DNA of 64,000 bases from Neoechinorhynchus agilis (lineage: Eukaryota; Acanthocephala): NCBI GenBank assembly GCA_051530055.1, contig CM121343.1, forward strand, positions 6,262,001 through 6,326,000. Direction: 5' to 3'. Below, in pieces: positions 48,139 through 61,551 of the stretch. The translations under genes and the position numbers were made by a program. The notes beneath the pieces are model-generated. The model was not told where the DNA came from, made no database searches, and saw only the letters and a list, made by a program, of their open reading frames with translations. Within the stretch, counting starts at the first letter, position 1; the number at the start of each line of letters is the position of its first letter.

Positions 48139-48639
48139 TCATCGTGTGGTTCAACATCAACCTCTTCAACACAGCTAACGTCAATAACTGCGCGAAATAG
48201 GCGACGCAAGGAAAAGAAAAAAGAGAAAATGAGAAAGCGCCTAACTAATTTGATGGAAGGATCAAAATTTGAGGATATTGCTATCGTTACTGGTCCTATT
48301 TATGATTGTCTGGTGAAAATTGATAATATTGCTAAGAGTAGCCGCTTACTTTGCGAACTATTGAGCGTCTTCTGGTGCAACGATGAAGCTGTGGGTCTTT
48401 TGGAAGAAAGTATGGCGAGTCTTCGAATTTTAGCTCTTTCCGTAGCTGAAAACGGTTGGATGATGGACACTGATGAACAAAACGAAGACGAACTTGCACG
48501 AATTAGCGAAGATTCCATAATACAAATGGCTAGAAGGAAAATGCTTCTTGATTTTTATAGCCATTTAAGGTTTATTGATCCTACTCGAAGATTTCCTCGT
48601 TTGATTAATCAAACAAGCAACGTTGTTATTTTAAAATAA
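48139..48639 (+). pseudogene. duplicated 3' fragment of ELP1
   Basis: Starts abruptly at SSCGSTSTSS within the ELP1 coding sequence and runs to the same stop codon as the parent (37464). It keeps the basic NRRRKEKKKEKMRKR stretch and the whole C-terminal region, about 166 codons, with no amino-acid change seen. The upstream ELP1 exons and promoter are absent. The satellite array is directly fused, in frame with its Asp-Pro-Ser-Ser-Thr-Pro reading. A free-standing protein is unlikely unless transcription enters from the array. Confidence 0.9.
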
Positions 48640-48936
48640 GAAAAAATGTTTCCGGTCACCGAGTTTACTGATTTTTGCCATTTGAGTAGCCTGTTTTGTA
48701 CCGGTTTTTGGGGATTTGCTGTTTAATGTTTTAAGTAAGCGCGGTCGTATATCAGCCGTTGATCGTTTTGCAGCATCGTGTATGTTATATAGATCGTTGC
48801 GTTTTTTCAACCCTTTGGATGCAGGATCTTCCACTCAAATTCATAACGATTTTGTTCAATAATCGTTAAAAAATAAGAAAATGGTGTTTTACGCTAAGTT
48901 TGTTTTTAAGACTCATGATTTGAGAATTCTCAAAAT

Positions 48937-50942
48937 TCAAGAAGGATTATGTAAACACGTTTTATTAATGTAAGAAAAGCACGATCCACACACTTGCCCG
49001 CATCTATTTTTGCTGAAGGTGTCTGGATGACGGATGTTGAAAGCAAGGGAGGTGGGACTTGTCTTTGAAGGAGTTTTAATGTGCGATCGAAGGCTTTGTA
49101 CAGGAGATGACCGATTGGGAGCCTTTCCTTGTTCTCCGGTTATTAAGGAAAGATTGGGCTTGGGGGAAGAAAGATTTTTGGTAGAGGATGGTACGAGCGA
49201 GGGGGGATGAAAAAGGTTGCGGTTACGGGTGTTTACGAAGGAAGAGTATTTAGAGATGAAGGAAGAAAATCGTGGAGTGGGTAGAAGACGGAGGGCGTTT
49301 TTGGAGAAAATGGAGTGGAGGTGGACGTCGAGGGGAGGGAGTGAAGTTCCGCATATTCTCGCTGCTCTCTTGTGGAAGGTCTCGAAGGAATGGAGAGCAT
49401 TGGGGGAGAGGGCGAGGAAAGCGGGGAAAGCGTATGTAAGGATAGGAAGGATGGCAGAGAGATAAAAGTGAGCAAGGTATTTAGGGAATACGCCGTGACG
49501 CCGGAGGAGTTTGCGAAGGTAAAGACGAGGGTTTGCTTTAGAGAATGTAAATGAAATGTGGGCATTCCATTTAAGGTTTTCTTGTAAAATCACGCCCAGA
49601 ATTCGGAGAGAAGAGGAGCGTTGGATGGGTAGAGGGAGAAGCGCGGGGAGAAGATTGCGTTTGGAAATGTGGGGGGCAAGCTCAAAAGATTTGGATAAAT
49701 TTAGGGAGAGGTTTAGGGTGGAGAGCGAGGAAATGAGATGGTTGAGCTCGTCCATGGTTGTGGAGAGGGAGGGAGATGCGATGGTAATGACTGTGAGGTC
49801 ATCTGCATAAAGAAAATATTTGGTAGTGGGAGTGAGGGGATGAAGGTCATTTAGAAAAATGTCAAAGAGGAGAGGGGAAAGTACGGCGCCTTGGGGGACC
49901 CCTTTTAAATATGGGCAGAGAGGAAGAACATGAAGCTCCACATTGGATATATTGTTCGCGGTTGGAGGAAAGAGGAAATCCAAGCGAGTTGCCAGGTTTG
50001 GAGGCCAAAGGAAGCACATGATTGGAGGAGAAGGGAGTGATCGACCGACTCGAACGCCCTGGAAATATCCAGTTGCACGAGACGGACGGTTGATGCTGGA
50101 CTGGAATCTAAGCTGCGCACAAGCGTATCGTAGATGCAGAGGAGGGCATCAGAACAAGAGTAATTGGGACGGAAAGCGAATTGGGAAGGGGAGATGTTTT
50201 TGAGGAAGAAGGGAAGTAGGCGGGTTTTAAAACATTTTTCTAAGATTTTAGAGAAAGGTGAGAGGATAGAGATGGGACGAAAGGATGTGGGGAAATCCGT
50301 TTATTGTTTTTGGTTAGGGGGACGACCCGCGCTTCTTTAAGACACGATGAGAAAGAGCCCAATAGAAAGCTAAGGTTCGTTATGCGCGTTAGAGGATCGA
50401 TAAGTTCCGGGATGATGAAACGAATGACCCAATTTGGTATAGTCGAATTAGGGGAAGAATGGCGGGACAGGCGTTTAAGGATCTCTAAGATTTCGAGAGG
50501 GGAAACTATGGAAGGGCACGTATGAATGGGCGGGTCAGAAAGTGAGAACGGAGGTTGGGACAATAGATGGGAGGTTTGGGGAGGACAGAGGTTTTTATTC
50601 ATGGTGTTAAGGATTGAGAGGAGATGGGATTTAAGGAGAGACGCGAAGGAGGTGGAGCTACCAAGACCAGTGACATTTTTTATTTCACGCCACCAGTTTA
50701 GATTGGGAACGGACGAGAGACGAGATGATAGGAATAATTTGCGGGCTATACGGATGCGTTTTGTCAGTTTGGAGTAGAGGGAAGGGTAAGCAGGATTACC
50801 TGGCCGCAAAGCCTTGGTGACCTGGATTTGAAGGGTTTTTAGAAAAGGCGAGAACCATGGAGGATCGCGGTTCGATATTCGTATTGTTTTGCAAGGAAAG
50901 GAGGTCTTCATCGCAGATTCTATTAGATTTAACAAAGAGCCC
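48937..50942 (-). pseudogene. family B non-LTR reverse transcriptase, copy 2
   Basis: Second copy of the element at 37762-39755, carrying the same two frame breaks and the same junction to the satellite. It differs by scattered substitutions and by an extra 12 bp at ~49221 (adds four residues after VNTR). Most differences cluster between about 49000 and 49235; the remainder of the ~2 kb is almost identical to copy 1. YADD and GVPQGAVLSP motifs are retained. Confidence 0.85.
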
Positions 50943-50946
50943 AACT

Positions 50947-53900
50947 CCGGATCCGTCATCCACACCAGATCCGCCATCCACTCCGGATCCGTCATATACG
51001 CCGGATCCGTCAGCCACACCGGATCCCCCATCCACTCCGGATCCGTCATATACTCCGGATCCGTCATCCACACCTAATCCGCCACCCACACCAGATCCGT
51101 CATCCACACCGGATCCCCATCCACTCCAGATCCGTCATATACGCCGGATCCGTCATCCACACCTAATCCGCCACCTACACCAGATCCGCCATCCACTCCG
51201 GATCCGTCATATACGTCGGATCCGTCACCCACACCGGATCCGTCATCCACACAGGATCCGTCATCCACTCCGGATCCGTCATATACGCCGGATCCGTCAT
51301 ATACGAGGGATACGTCATCCACACAGGATCCGTCATCCACAACGGATCCGTCATATACGCCGGATCCGTCATCCACTTCGGATCTGTCATCCACACAGGA
51401 TCCGCCATCCACTCCGGATCCGTCATATACGCCGGATCCGTCATCCGCACCAGATCCGTCATCCACACCTAATCAGCCACCCACACCAGATCCGTCATCC
51501 ACACCGGATCCGTCATATACGCCGGATCCGTCATCTACACCAGATCCGTCATCCACACCTAATCCGCCACCCACACCAGATCCGTCATCCACACCGGATC
51601 CCCCATCCACTCCGGATCCGTCATATACGCCGGATCCGTCATCCACACCTAATCCGCCACCTACACCGGATCCGTCATCCACTCCGGATCCGTCATATAC
51701 GCCGGATCCGTCATCTACACCAGATCCGTCATCCACTCCGGATCCGTCATATACGCCGGATCCTTCATCCACACCGGATCCGTCATCCACTCCGCATCCG
51801 TCATCCACACCTAATCCGCCACCCACACCAGATCCGCCATCAACTCCGGATCCGTCATATACGCCGGATCCGTCTTCTACACCAGATTCGTCATCCACTC
51901 CGGTTCCGTCATATACGCCGGATCCGTCATCCACACCTAATCCGCCACCCACGCCAGATCCGTCATCCACTCCGGATCCGTTATATACGCCGGATCCGTC
52001 ATCAACACCTAATCCGCCATCCACTCCGGATCCGTCGTATACGCCGGATCCGCCATCCACACCGGATCAGTCATATACGCCGAATCCGTCATCCACACCG
52101 GATCCGTTATCCACTCCGGGTCCGTCATATACGCCGGATCCATCATCCACACCGGATCCGCCATCCACTCCGGATCCGTCATTCACACCGGATCCGCCTT
52201 CCACTCCGGATCCGTCATATACGCCGGATCCTTCATCCACACCGGATCCGTCATACACCCGGATCCGTCATCCACTCCGATCCGTCATTACGCCGGATCC
52301 GTCATCCACACCAGATCCGTCATCCACTCCGGATCCGTCATATACGCCGGATCTCATCCACACCGGATCCGTCATCCACACGGATCCGTCATCCACACCG
52401 GATCCGCCATCCACTCCGGATCCGTCATATACGCCGGATCCGTCATCCACACCGGATCCGTCATCCACTCCGGATCCGTCATATACGCCGGATCCGTCAT
52501 CCACACCAGATCCGTCATCCACACCGGATCCGTCATCCACACCGGATCCGTCATCCACACCAGATCCGCATCACTCCGGATCCTCAATACCCGGATCGTC
52601 ATCCACAACACCACCCGATCCCATCACCGGTCCCATATACGCCGGATCCGTCATCCACACCATCCGCACCACACCATCCGCATCACCCGGATCCGTCATA
52701 TACGCCGGATCCGTCATCCACACAGGATCCGTCATCCACACCGGATCCGCCATCCACTCCGGATCCGTCATTACGCCGGATCCGTCATCCACACCGGATC
52801 CGTCATCCACCCGGATCCGTCATATACGCCGGATCCGTCATCCACACAGATCCGTCATCCACACAGGATCCGTCATATACGCCGGATCCGTCATCTACAC
52901 CGGATCCGTCATCACTCCGGATCCTCAACCCGATCGTCATCCACACCACCGCACCACACCGATCCGCATCCACTCCGGATCCGTCATATACGCCGGATCC
53001 GTCATCCACACCTAATCCGCCACCCACACCAATCCGCATCACTCCGGTCCGTCATATACCCGGATCCGTCATCCACACAGGATCCGTCATCCACTCCGGA
53101 TCCGTCATATACGCCGGATCCGTCATCCACACCGGATCCGTCATCCACACCGGATCCGTCATCCACATCAGATCCGTCATCCACACAGGATCCGTCATAT
53201 ACGCCGGATCCGTCATCTACACAGATCCGTCATCTACTCCGGATCCATCAATACGCCGGATCCGTCATCCACACCTAATCCGCCACCCACACCAGATCCG
53301 CCATCAACTCCGGATCCGTCATATACGCCGGATCCGTCATCTACACCAGATTCGTCATCCACTCCGGATCCGTCATCCACTCCGGATCCGTCATATACGC
53401 CGGATCCGTCATCTACACCAGATCCGTCATCCACTCCGGATCCGTCATATACGCCGGATCCGTCATCCACACCTAATCCGCCACCCACACCAGATCCGCC
53501 ATCAACTCCGGTTCCGTCATATACGCCGGATCCGTCATCCACACCTAATCCGCCACCCACACCAGATCCGCCATCAACTCCGGATCCGTCATATACGCCG
53601 GATCCGTCATCTACACCAGATCCGTCATCCACTCCGGACATACCGATCCGTCATCCACACCTAATCCGCCACCCACACTAGATCCACCATCCACTCCGGA
53701 TCCGTCATATACGCCGGATCCGTCATCTACACCAGATCCGTCATCCACTCCGGATCCGTCATATACGTCGGATCCGTCATCCACACCTAATCCGCCACCC
53801 ACACCAGATCCACCATCCACCCGGATCCTCATACGCGGATCCGTCATCTACACCAGATCCGTCATGCACTCCGGATAGGTCATATATGCCCGATCCGTCA

Positions 53901-56900
53901 TCCACACCTAATCCGCCACCCACACTAGATCCACCATCCACTCCGGATCCGTCATATACGCTGGATCCGTCATCTACACCAGATCCGTCATCCACTCCGG
54001 ATCCGTCATATACGTCGGATCCGTCATCCACACCTAATCCGCCACCCACACTAGATCCACCATCCACTCCGGATCCGTCATATACGCCGGATCCGTCATC
54101 TACACCAGATCCGTCATCCACTCCGGATCCGTCATATACGAGGGATACGTCATCCACACAGGATCCGTACCACTCCGGCCGTCATATACGCCGGATCCGT
54201 CATCCACGCCGGATCTGTCATCCACACACGATCCGTCATATACGCCGGATCCGTCATCCACACCGGATCCGTCATCCACTCCGGATCCGTCATCCACACC
54301 TAATCCGCCACCCACACCAGATCCGTCATCCACACCTAATCCGCCACCCACACCCGATCCGCCATCAACTCCGGATCCGTCATATACGCCGGATCCGTCA
54401 TCCACGCCTAATCCGCCACCCACACCAGATCGTCATCCACTCCGGATCCGTCATATACGCCGGATCCGTCATCACACCAGATCCGTCATCCACCCGCATC
54501 CGTCATCCACACCTAATCCGCCACACACACCAGATCCGCCATCCACTCCGGATCCGTCATATACGCCGGATCCGTCATCTACACCAGATCCGCCATCACA
54601 CCGGATCCGTCATCCACACCGGATCCGCCATCCACTCCGGATCCGTCATTCACACCGGATCCGCCTTCCACTCCGATCCGTCATATACGCCGATCCGTCA
54701 TCTACACCAGACCGCCATCCACCGGATCAGTCATATACGCCGAATAGCCCATCCACACCGATCCGTTATCCACTCCGGATCCGTCATATACGCCGAATCC
54801 ATCATCCACACCGGATCTGTCATCTACACACGATCCGTCATCCACTCCGGATCCGTCATATACGCCGGATCCGTCATCCACACCTTATCCGTCATATACG
54901 CCGGATCCGTCATCCACATCAGATCCGTCATCCACACAGGATCCGTCATATACGCCGGATCCGTCATCTACACCCGATCCGTCATCCACACCTAATCCGC
55001 CACCCACACCAGATCCGTCATCCACACCGGATCCCCCATCCACTCCGGATCCGTCATCCACACCTAATCCGCCACCAACACCAGATCCGTCATCAACACC
55101 GGATCCTTCATCCACTCCGGATCCGTCATATACGCCGGATCCGTCATCCACACCTAATCCGCCTCCTACACCAGATCCGCCATCCACCCGGATCCGTCAT
55201 ATACGCCGGATCCGTCATCTACACCAGATCCGTCATCCACACAGGATCCGTCATATACGCCGGATCCGTCATCTACACCCGATCCGTCATCCACTCCGGA
55301 TCCGTCATATACGCCGGATCCGTCATCTAAACGGGATCGGCCATCCACTCTGGATCCGCCATCAACTCTGGATCGGCCATCCACTCCTTATCAGTCAACG
55401 CCGTATCCGTCATCCACACCAGATCCGTCATCCACTCCGGATCCGTCGTCCACTCCGGATCCGTCATCCACACCTAATCCGCCACCCACACCAGATCCGT
55501 CATCCACACCGGATCCCCCATCCACTCCGGATCCGTCATATACGCCGGATCCGCCATCCACACCTAATCCGTCATCCACACCTAATCCGCCACCCACACC
55601 AGATCCGTCATCCACTCCGGATCGGTCATATACGCCGGATCCGTCATCTACACCAGATCCGCCTTCCACTCCGGATCCGTCATATACGCCCGATCCGTCA
55701 TCTACACCAAATCCGTCATCCACTCCGGATAGGTCATATACGCCGGATCCGTCATCCACACCAGATCCGTCATATACGCCAGATCCGTCATCAACACCGG
55801 ATCCGTCATCCACTCCGGATCCGTCATATACGCCGAATCCGTCATCCACTCCGCATCCGTCATCCACACCAGATCCGCCATCAACTCCGGATCCGTCATA
55901 TACGCCGGATCCGTCGTCTACACCATATTCGTCATCCACTTCGGTTCCGTCATATACGCCGGATCCGTCATCTACACCTAATCCGCCACCCACACCAGAT
56001 CCGCCATCCACTCCGGATCCGTCGTATACGCCGGATCCGCCATCCACACCGGATCAGTCATATACGCCGAATCCGTCATCCACACCGGATCCGTTATCCA
56101 CTCCGGGCCCGTCATATACGCCGGATCCATCATCCACACCGGATCCGCCATCCACTCAGGATCCGTCATTCACACGGGATCCGCCTTCTACTCCGGATCC
56201 GTCATGTACGCCGGATCCGCCATCCACTCCGGATCCGTTATCCATTCCGGATCCGTCATTCACACCGGATCCTTCATCCACACCGGATCCGTCATTCACA
56301 CCGGATCCGCCTTCTACTCCGGATCCGTCATATACGCCGGATCCGCCATCCACTCCGGATCCGTCATATACGCGGGATCCTTCATCCACACCGGATCCGT
56401 CATCCACTCCGGATCCGTCATATACGCCGGATCCGTCATCTACACCAGATCCGTCATCCACTCCGGATCCGTCATATACGCCGGATCCTTCATCCACACC
56501 GGATCCGTCATCCACTCCGCATCCGTCATCCACACCTAATCCGCCACCCACACCAGATCCGCCATCAACTCCGGATCCGTCATATACGCCGGATCCGTCT
56601 TCTACACCAGATTCGTCATCCACTCCGGTTCCGTCATATACGCCGGATCCGTCATCCACTCCGGATCCGTCATCCACTCCGGATCCGTCATATACGCCGG
56701 ATCCGTCATCCACACCTGATCCGTCATATACGCCGGATCCGTCATCCACACCAGATCCGTCATCCACACAGGATCCGTCATATACGCCGGATCCGTCATC
56801 TACACCCGATCCGTCATCCACACCTAATCCGCCACCCACACCAGATCCGTCATCCACACCGGATCCGCCATCCACTCCGGATCCGCCATCCACTCTGGAT

Positions 56901-59598
56901 CCGCCATCAACTCTGGATCGGCCATCCACTCCTTATCAGTCAACGCCGTATCCGTCATCCACACCAGATCCGTCATCCACTCCGGATCCGTCATCCACTC
57001 CGGATCCGTCATCCACACCTAATCCGCCACCCACACCAGATCCGTCATCCACTCCGGATCCCCCATCCACTCCGGATCCGTCATATACGCCGGATCCGCC
57101 ATCCACACCTAATCCGTCATCCACACCTAATCCGCCACCCACACCAGATCCGTCATCCACTCCGGATCCGTCATATACGCCGGATCCGTCATCTACACCA
57201 AATCCGTCATCCACTCCGGATCGGTCATATACGCCGGATCCGTCATCCACACCAGATCCGTCATATACGCCAGATCCGTCATCAACACCGGATCCGTCAT
57301 CCACTCCGGATCCGTCATATACGCCGGATCCGCCATCCACACCGGATCAGTCATATACGCCGAATCCGTCATCCACACCGGATCCGTCATCCACTCCGGA
57401 TCCGTCATATACGCCGGATCCGTCATCCACACCGGATCCGCCATCCACTCCGGATCCGTCATTCACACCGGATCCGCCATCCACTCCGGATCCGTCATCC
57501 ACACCGGATCCGTCATCCACTCCGGATCCGTCATATACGCCGGATCCGTCATCCACACCGGATCCGTCACCCACACCGGATCCGTCATCCACACAGGATC
57601 CGTCATCCACTCCGGATCCGTCATATACGCCGGATCCGTCATATACGAGGGATCCGTCATCCACACAGGATCCGTCATCCACACAGGATCCGTCATCCAC
57701 TCCGGATCCGCCATCAATTCCGGATCCGTTATATACGCCGGATTCGTCATCCACAACGGATCCGTCATATACGCCGGATCCGTCATCCACTTCGGATCTG
57801 TCATCCACACAGGATCCGCCATCCACTCCGGATCCGTCATATACGCCGGATCCGTCATCCACTCCGGATCCGTCATATACGTCGGATCCGTCATCCACAC
57901 CGGATCCGTCAACCACTCCGGATCCGTCATATACGCCTGATCCGTCATCCACACCGAATCTGTCATCCACACACGATCCGTCATCCACTCCTGATATGTC
58001 TACGCCAGATCCGTCATCCACACTAGGTCCGTCATCCACACCGGATCCGTCATCCACTCCGGGTCCGTCATATACGCCGGATCCATCATCCACACCGTAT
58101 CTGTCATCCACACACGATCCGTCATCCACTCCGTATCCGCCATCCACTCCGGATCCGTCATGTACGCCGGATCCGTCATCCACACCGGATCCGTCATCCA
58201 CCCCGGATCCGTCATAAACCCCGGATCCGTCATATACGCCGGATCCGTCATATACGCCGGATCCGTCATCCACACCAGATCCGTCATCCACACAGGATCC
58301 GTCATATACGCCGGATCCGTCATCTACTCCGGATCCATCATATACGCCGGATCCGTCATCCACACCTAATCCGCCACCCACACCAGATCCGCCATCAACT
58401 CCGGATCCGTCATATACGCCGGATCCGTCATCTACACCAGATCCGTCATCCACTCCGGATCCGTCATCCACTCCGGATCCGTCATATACGCCCGATCCGT
58501 CATCCACTCCGGATCCGTCATCCACACTGATCCGCCATTCACCGGATCCGTCATATGCCGGATCCGCCATCCACTCCGGATCCGTCATATACGCCGGATC
58601 CGTCATCCACACCGGATCCGTCATCCACACCGGATCCGTCATCCACACCGGATCCGTCATCCACACCGGATCCGCCATCCACTCCGGATCCGTCATACGC
58701 CGGATCCGCCATCCACACCGGATCCGTCATCCACTCCGGATCCGTCATATACGCCGGATCCGTCATCCACACCGGATCCGTCATCCACACCGGATCCGTC
58801 ATCCACTCCGGATCCGTCATATACGCCGGATCCGTCATCCACACCGGATCCGTCATCCACTCCGGATCCGTCATATACGCCGGATCCGTCATCCACACCA
58901 GATCCGTCATCCACTCCGGATCCGTCATATACGCCGGATCCGTCATCCACTCCGGATCCGTCATATACTCCGGATCCGTCATCCACACCTAATCCGCCAC
59001 CCACACCAGATCCGTCATCCACACCGGATCCCCATCCACTCCAGATCCGTCATATACGCCGGATCCGTCATCCCCACCTAATCCGCTACCTACACCAGAT
59101 CCGTCATTCACACCGGATCCGCCTTCCACTCCGGATCCGTCATCCACTCCGGATCCGTCATATACGCCGGATCCGTCATCCACACCGGATCCCCCATCCA
59201 CTCCGGATGCGTCATATACTCCGGATCCGTCATCCACACCTAATCCGCCACCCACACCAGATCCGTCATCCACACCGGATCCCCATCCACTCCAGATCCG
59301 TCATATACGCCGGATCCGTCATCCCCACCTAATCCGCTACCTACACCAGATCCGCCATCCACTCCGGATCCGTCATATACGCCGGATCCGTCATCTACAC
59401 CAGATCCATCATCCACACAGGATCCGTCATCCACTCCGGATCCGTCATATAAGCCGGATCCGTCATCTACACAGGATCCGTCATCCACTCCGGATACGTC
59501 ATGCACTCCGGATCCGTCATGTACGCTGGATCCTTCATCCACTCCGGATCCGCCACCCACACCAGATCCGTCATCCACTCCGGATCCGTCATCAACTC
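50947..59598. repeat. giant 18-bp satellite array 2
   Basis: Same unit types as array 1. The first ~550 bp match array 1 with only a few base changes, after which the order of variants diverges. The CTTATCAGTCAACGCCGTAT marker block appears near 55333-55410 and 56881-56955. The stretch 52250-53060 contains many short units and truncated repeats. The array ends within an incomplete unit at ~59598, followed by unique DNA. About 480 units. No tRNA, rRNA or spacer sequences are interspersed. Confidence 0.95.
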
Positions 59599-59606
59599 TA
59601 AAGTGA

Positions 59607-60488
59607 TCAAGGCGACCCAGAGGTATGTGGGTCCTCTTCTTAAACAAAATAAATCAAACGTGTTGTTGAATGTACACTTTAGCTTTTGAAATTGGAACTC
59701 AGCACCTATCGCTTTCATCTTCTATACCTTCCATTCAAATTGTGCATGTCGAAAAAGTCTTGAAAATACAGACTCGTATCCACTTTCATATCAGAATTTG
59801 TGACTAAGATTATCACTATTGAGTATCGATCATAGAGTTGCTCAGCCGGCGTGATCATTGTGTAATCTGCGCTTTTATTGCATTCTCTTGCATTATACTG
59901 CAAGACTTTGGATTTTGTTTCAAGGAAAAAAGTTCAGAAAGTTGCGCATCATAAGTTCATATCCAATCCACCGAATTTGAGCGATCCGTATTACAGAGAA
60001 AAAATATGCCTGGGAGCATCTTTGAATGAAAATGAAAACTTACACGGGATTTAAATCAGAGAATAAGAGTAATGGGGAAGATTTCCAATTATAATCCCCA
60101 CGTGAAAGGCATGAGTTATGTATACTAGACGGTCAGAAATCATTTCATGATTTTGGAATATATCATAATCATCCATGAATCGATGCCATAAGACAACGAG
60201 AATTTGTGTTAAAAAATATGTGTAAGTTTGAAGAGTTACCCTTCTCAATATTTAATATTGACCGTGTATTACCGGCGCTCAGAGTTAGACATAAATTTTT
60301 GTTAAAATGCATTTGCTCAAATTTTCTTTTATTGAAAAATACGATAAATATTTAAAATGTCCAAAAACGACAACTTTAAATTGTTTGAAGTGCTTTTCGT
60401 TTAAATACACTTGAACGTGACCTAAACGTTATGTAAAATACGCATAGCAAATGCGATTTTTTTTTCTGAATTTGCTAAATAGATTGAA
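59607..60488. other. intergenic, upstream of the LIM-homeobox gene
   Basis: Unique AT-rich DNA between the satellite and the LIM-homeobox start. Two minus-strand open stretches (59715-59903 and 60051-60248) have no recognisable domain. The promoter of the LIM gene should lie here. Confidence 0.4.
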
Positions 60489-61551
60489 ATGCCTGGAAGC
60501 AATGAGTTGCAGGCGGAAAGAGTAGAATTGAATAAATGCCCTCGTTGTCATGAGCCAATATTTGAGGATGATATTCACTATCGAGTGTTTGACAATTTGT
60601 ACCATATTGACTGCCTCAAATGTTCTGATTGTGAACTGTCACTTGTTAAGTCAGCTTGCTACTCCGATGAACATGGAGCTTTATTCTGTGAAGCGCATTA
60701 CTTCGACAACCATGCTCCGAAGTGTCTCATTTGTAACAAAATGATTCTTAGTGTAGACTTGATCACTGTCCGAATAAACAGAGATTGCTTTCATATAGAA
60801 TGTCTTCGTTGTAATGAATGTCAGCAACTCATCTGTCCAAATGATCCGATAAATCTGATCCGCGTTTGGGATACGGTAAACAGTGAACGCAAATTCGTTC
60901 TATGTGACAATCATTATGTTGGCCGTCAGAATACGATGAACACTGCGAACAATGTAACTGGTGGATCGCATCCAAGAGTGATCGAAGGAATTACAAGAAA
61001 TGTAGATGAGGCGGCCGGAATTAGATTGGTTCATGGATTTGCAATGTCTACTTCGAACGACACATTTACTCAATCCAATGAAGTGGACTCAACTCCAACA
61101 ATGGCAGACACTATCCCGAAAAGAAAATCTAGAACCATAATTTCAAAAAAACAACTCATGGTAATTTTTTTAACATTGTGAACTCTAATGATTCTCATTT
61201 AGATTTTACAAAATTACTATAGCAGGCAGAAAAATCCTGATTATGAAGGAATCCAGTACCTATCTGGCCGTACGGAACTTCAGCCACGAGTCGTTAAGGT
61301 ACACTTTAAGAATTTTAGATCTAAAAATTCAGGTTTTTAAATAGGTATGGTTTCAGAATAAGCGAGCTGCGGAACGTAGAGCACAGACAAAGAGTGCTAA
61401 CAATGCCAGCCAAGTGGGTGAGTATAGATCATCTAGGAGTGGAGATGACGATGAAGCTGCAAAAGTTATTCAAGAATTGCCCGATGTTATAAATGAGTTC
61501 AGCTGCGCATATAAGTTAAAAGAAGATGATAAATTAAACTTCAATGAATAA
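60489..61551 (+). CDS. LIM-homeodomain transcription factor (divergent)
   Basis: Three exons, 60489-61160, 61203-61298 and 61345-61551, join in phase to 324 aa. LIM domain 1 begins CPRCHEPIFEDDIHYRV with H.DC and C..C, and ends FCEAHY. LIM domain 2 begins CLICNKMILSVDLITVR and ends VLCDNHY. The homeodomain (about residues 212-270) starts RKSRTIISKKQLMILQNYYS and has recognition helix VVKVWFQNKRAAERR, with Asn51 and Gln50 intact. The acidic C-terminus is short. LIM-HD proteins specify neuronal identities, the LIM domains binding Ldb cofactors. The subgroup is unclear: the RTxI..KQL and the recognition helix lean to Lhx3/4 (ceh-14) or Lhx1/5 types, but NKRAA is unusual. A polyadenylation-like AATAAA overlaps the stop codon. 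Confidence 0.9.

Larger units (their letters stand above)
36964..59600. repeat. tandem segmental duplication (two units of ~11.2 and ~11.5 kb)
   Basis: Unit 1 is 36964-48138 and unit 2 is 48139 to about 59600. Each runs ELP1 3' coding end, ~300 bp spacer, family B reverse transcriptase (-), 18-bp satellite array. The offset is 11175 bp across the ELP1 end and 11187 bp after a 12-bp indel at ~38046/49221. The ELP1 parts appear identical and the frame breaks in the reverse transcriptase are shared, so this is one recent DNA duplication rather than repeated insertion. The left junction is TCATC, found in both ELP1 (36964) and the 18-bp unit. Confidence 0.9.

Noticed and set aside
39760-59598. 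CRISPR array
   Set aside because: Units are directly adjacent, with no unique spacers and no cas genes, in eukaryotic DNA.
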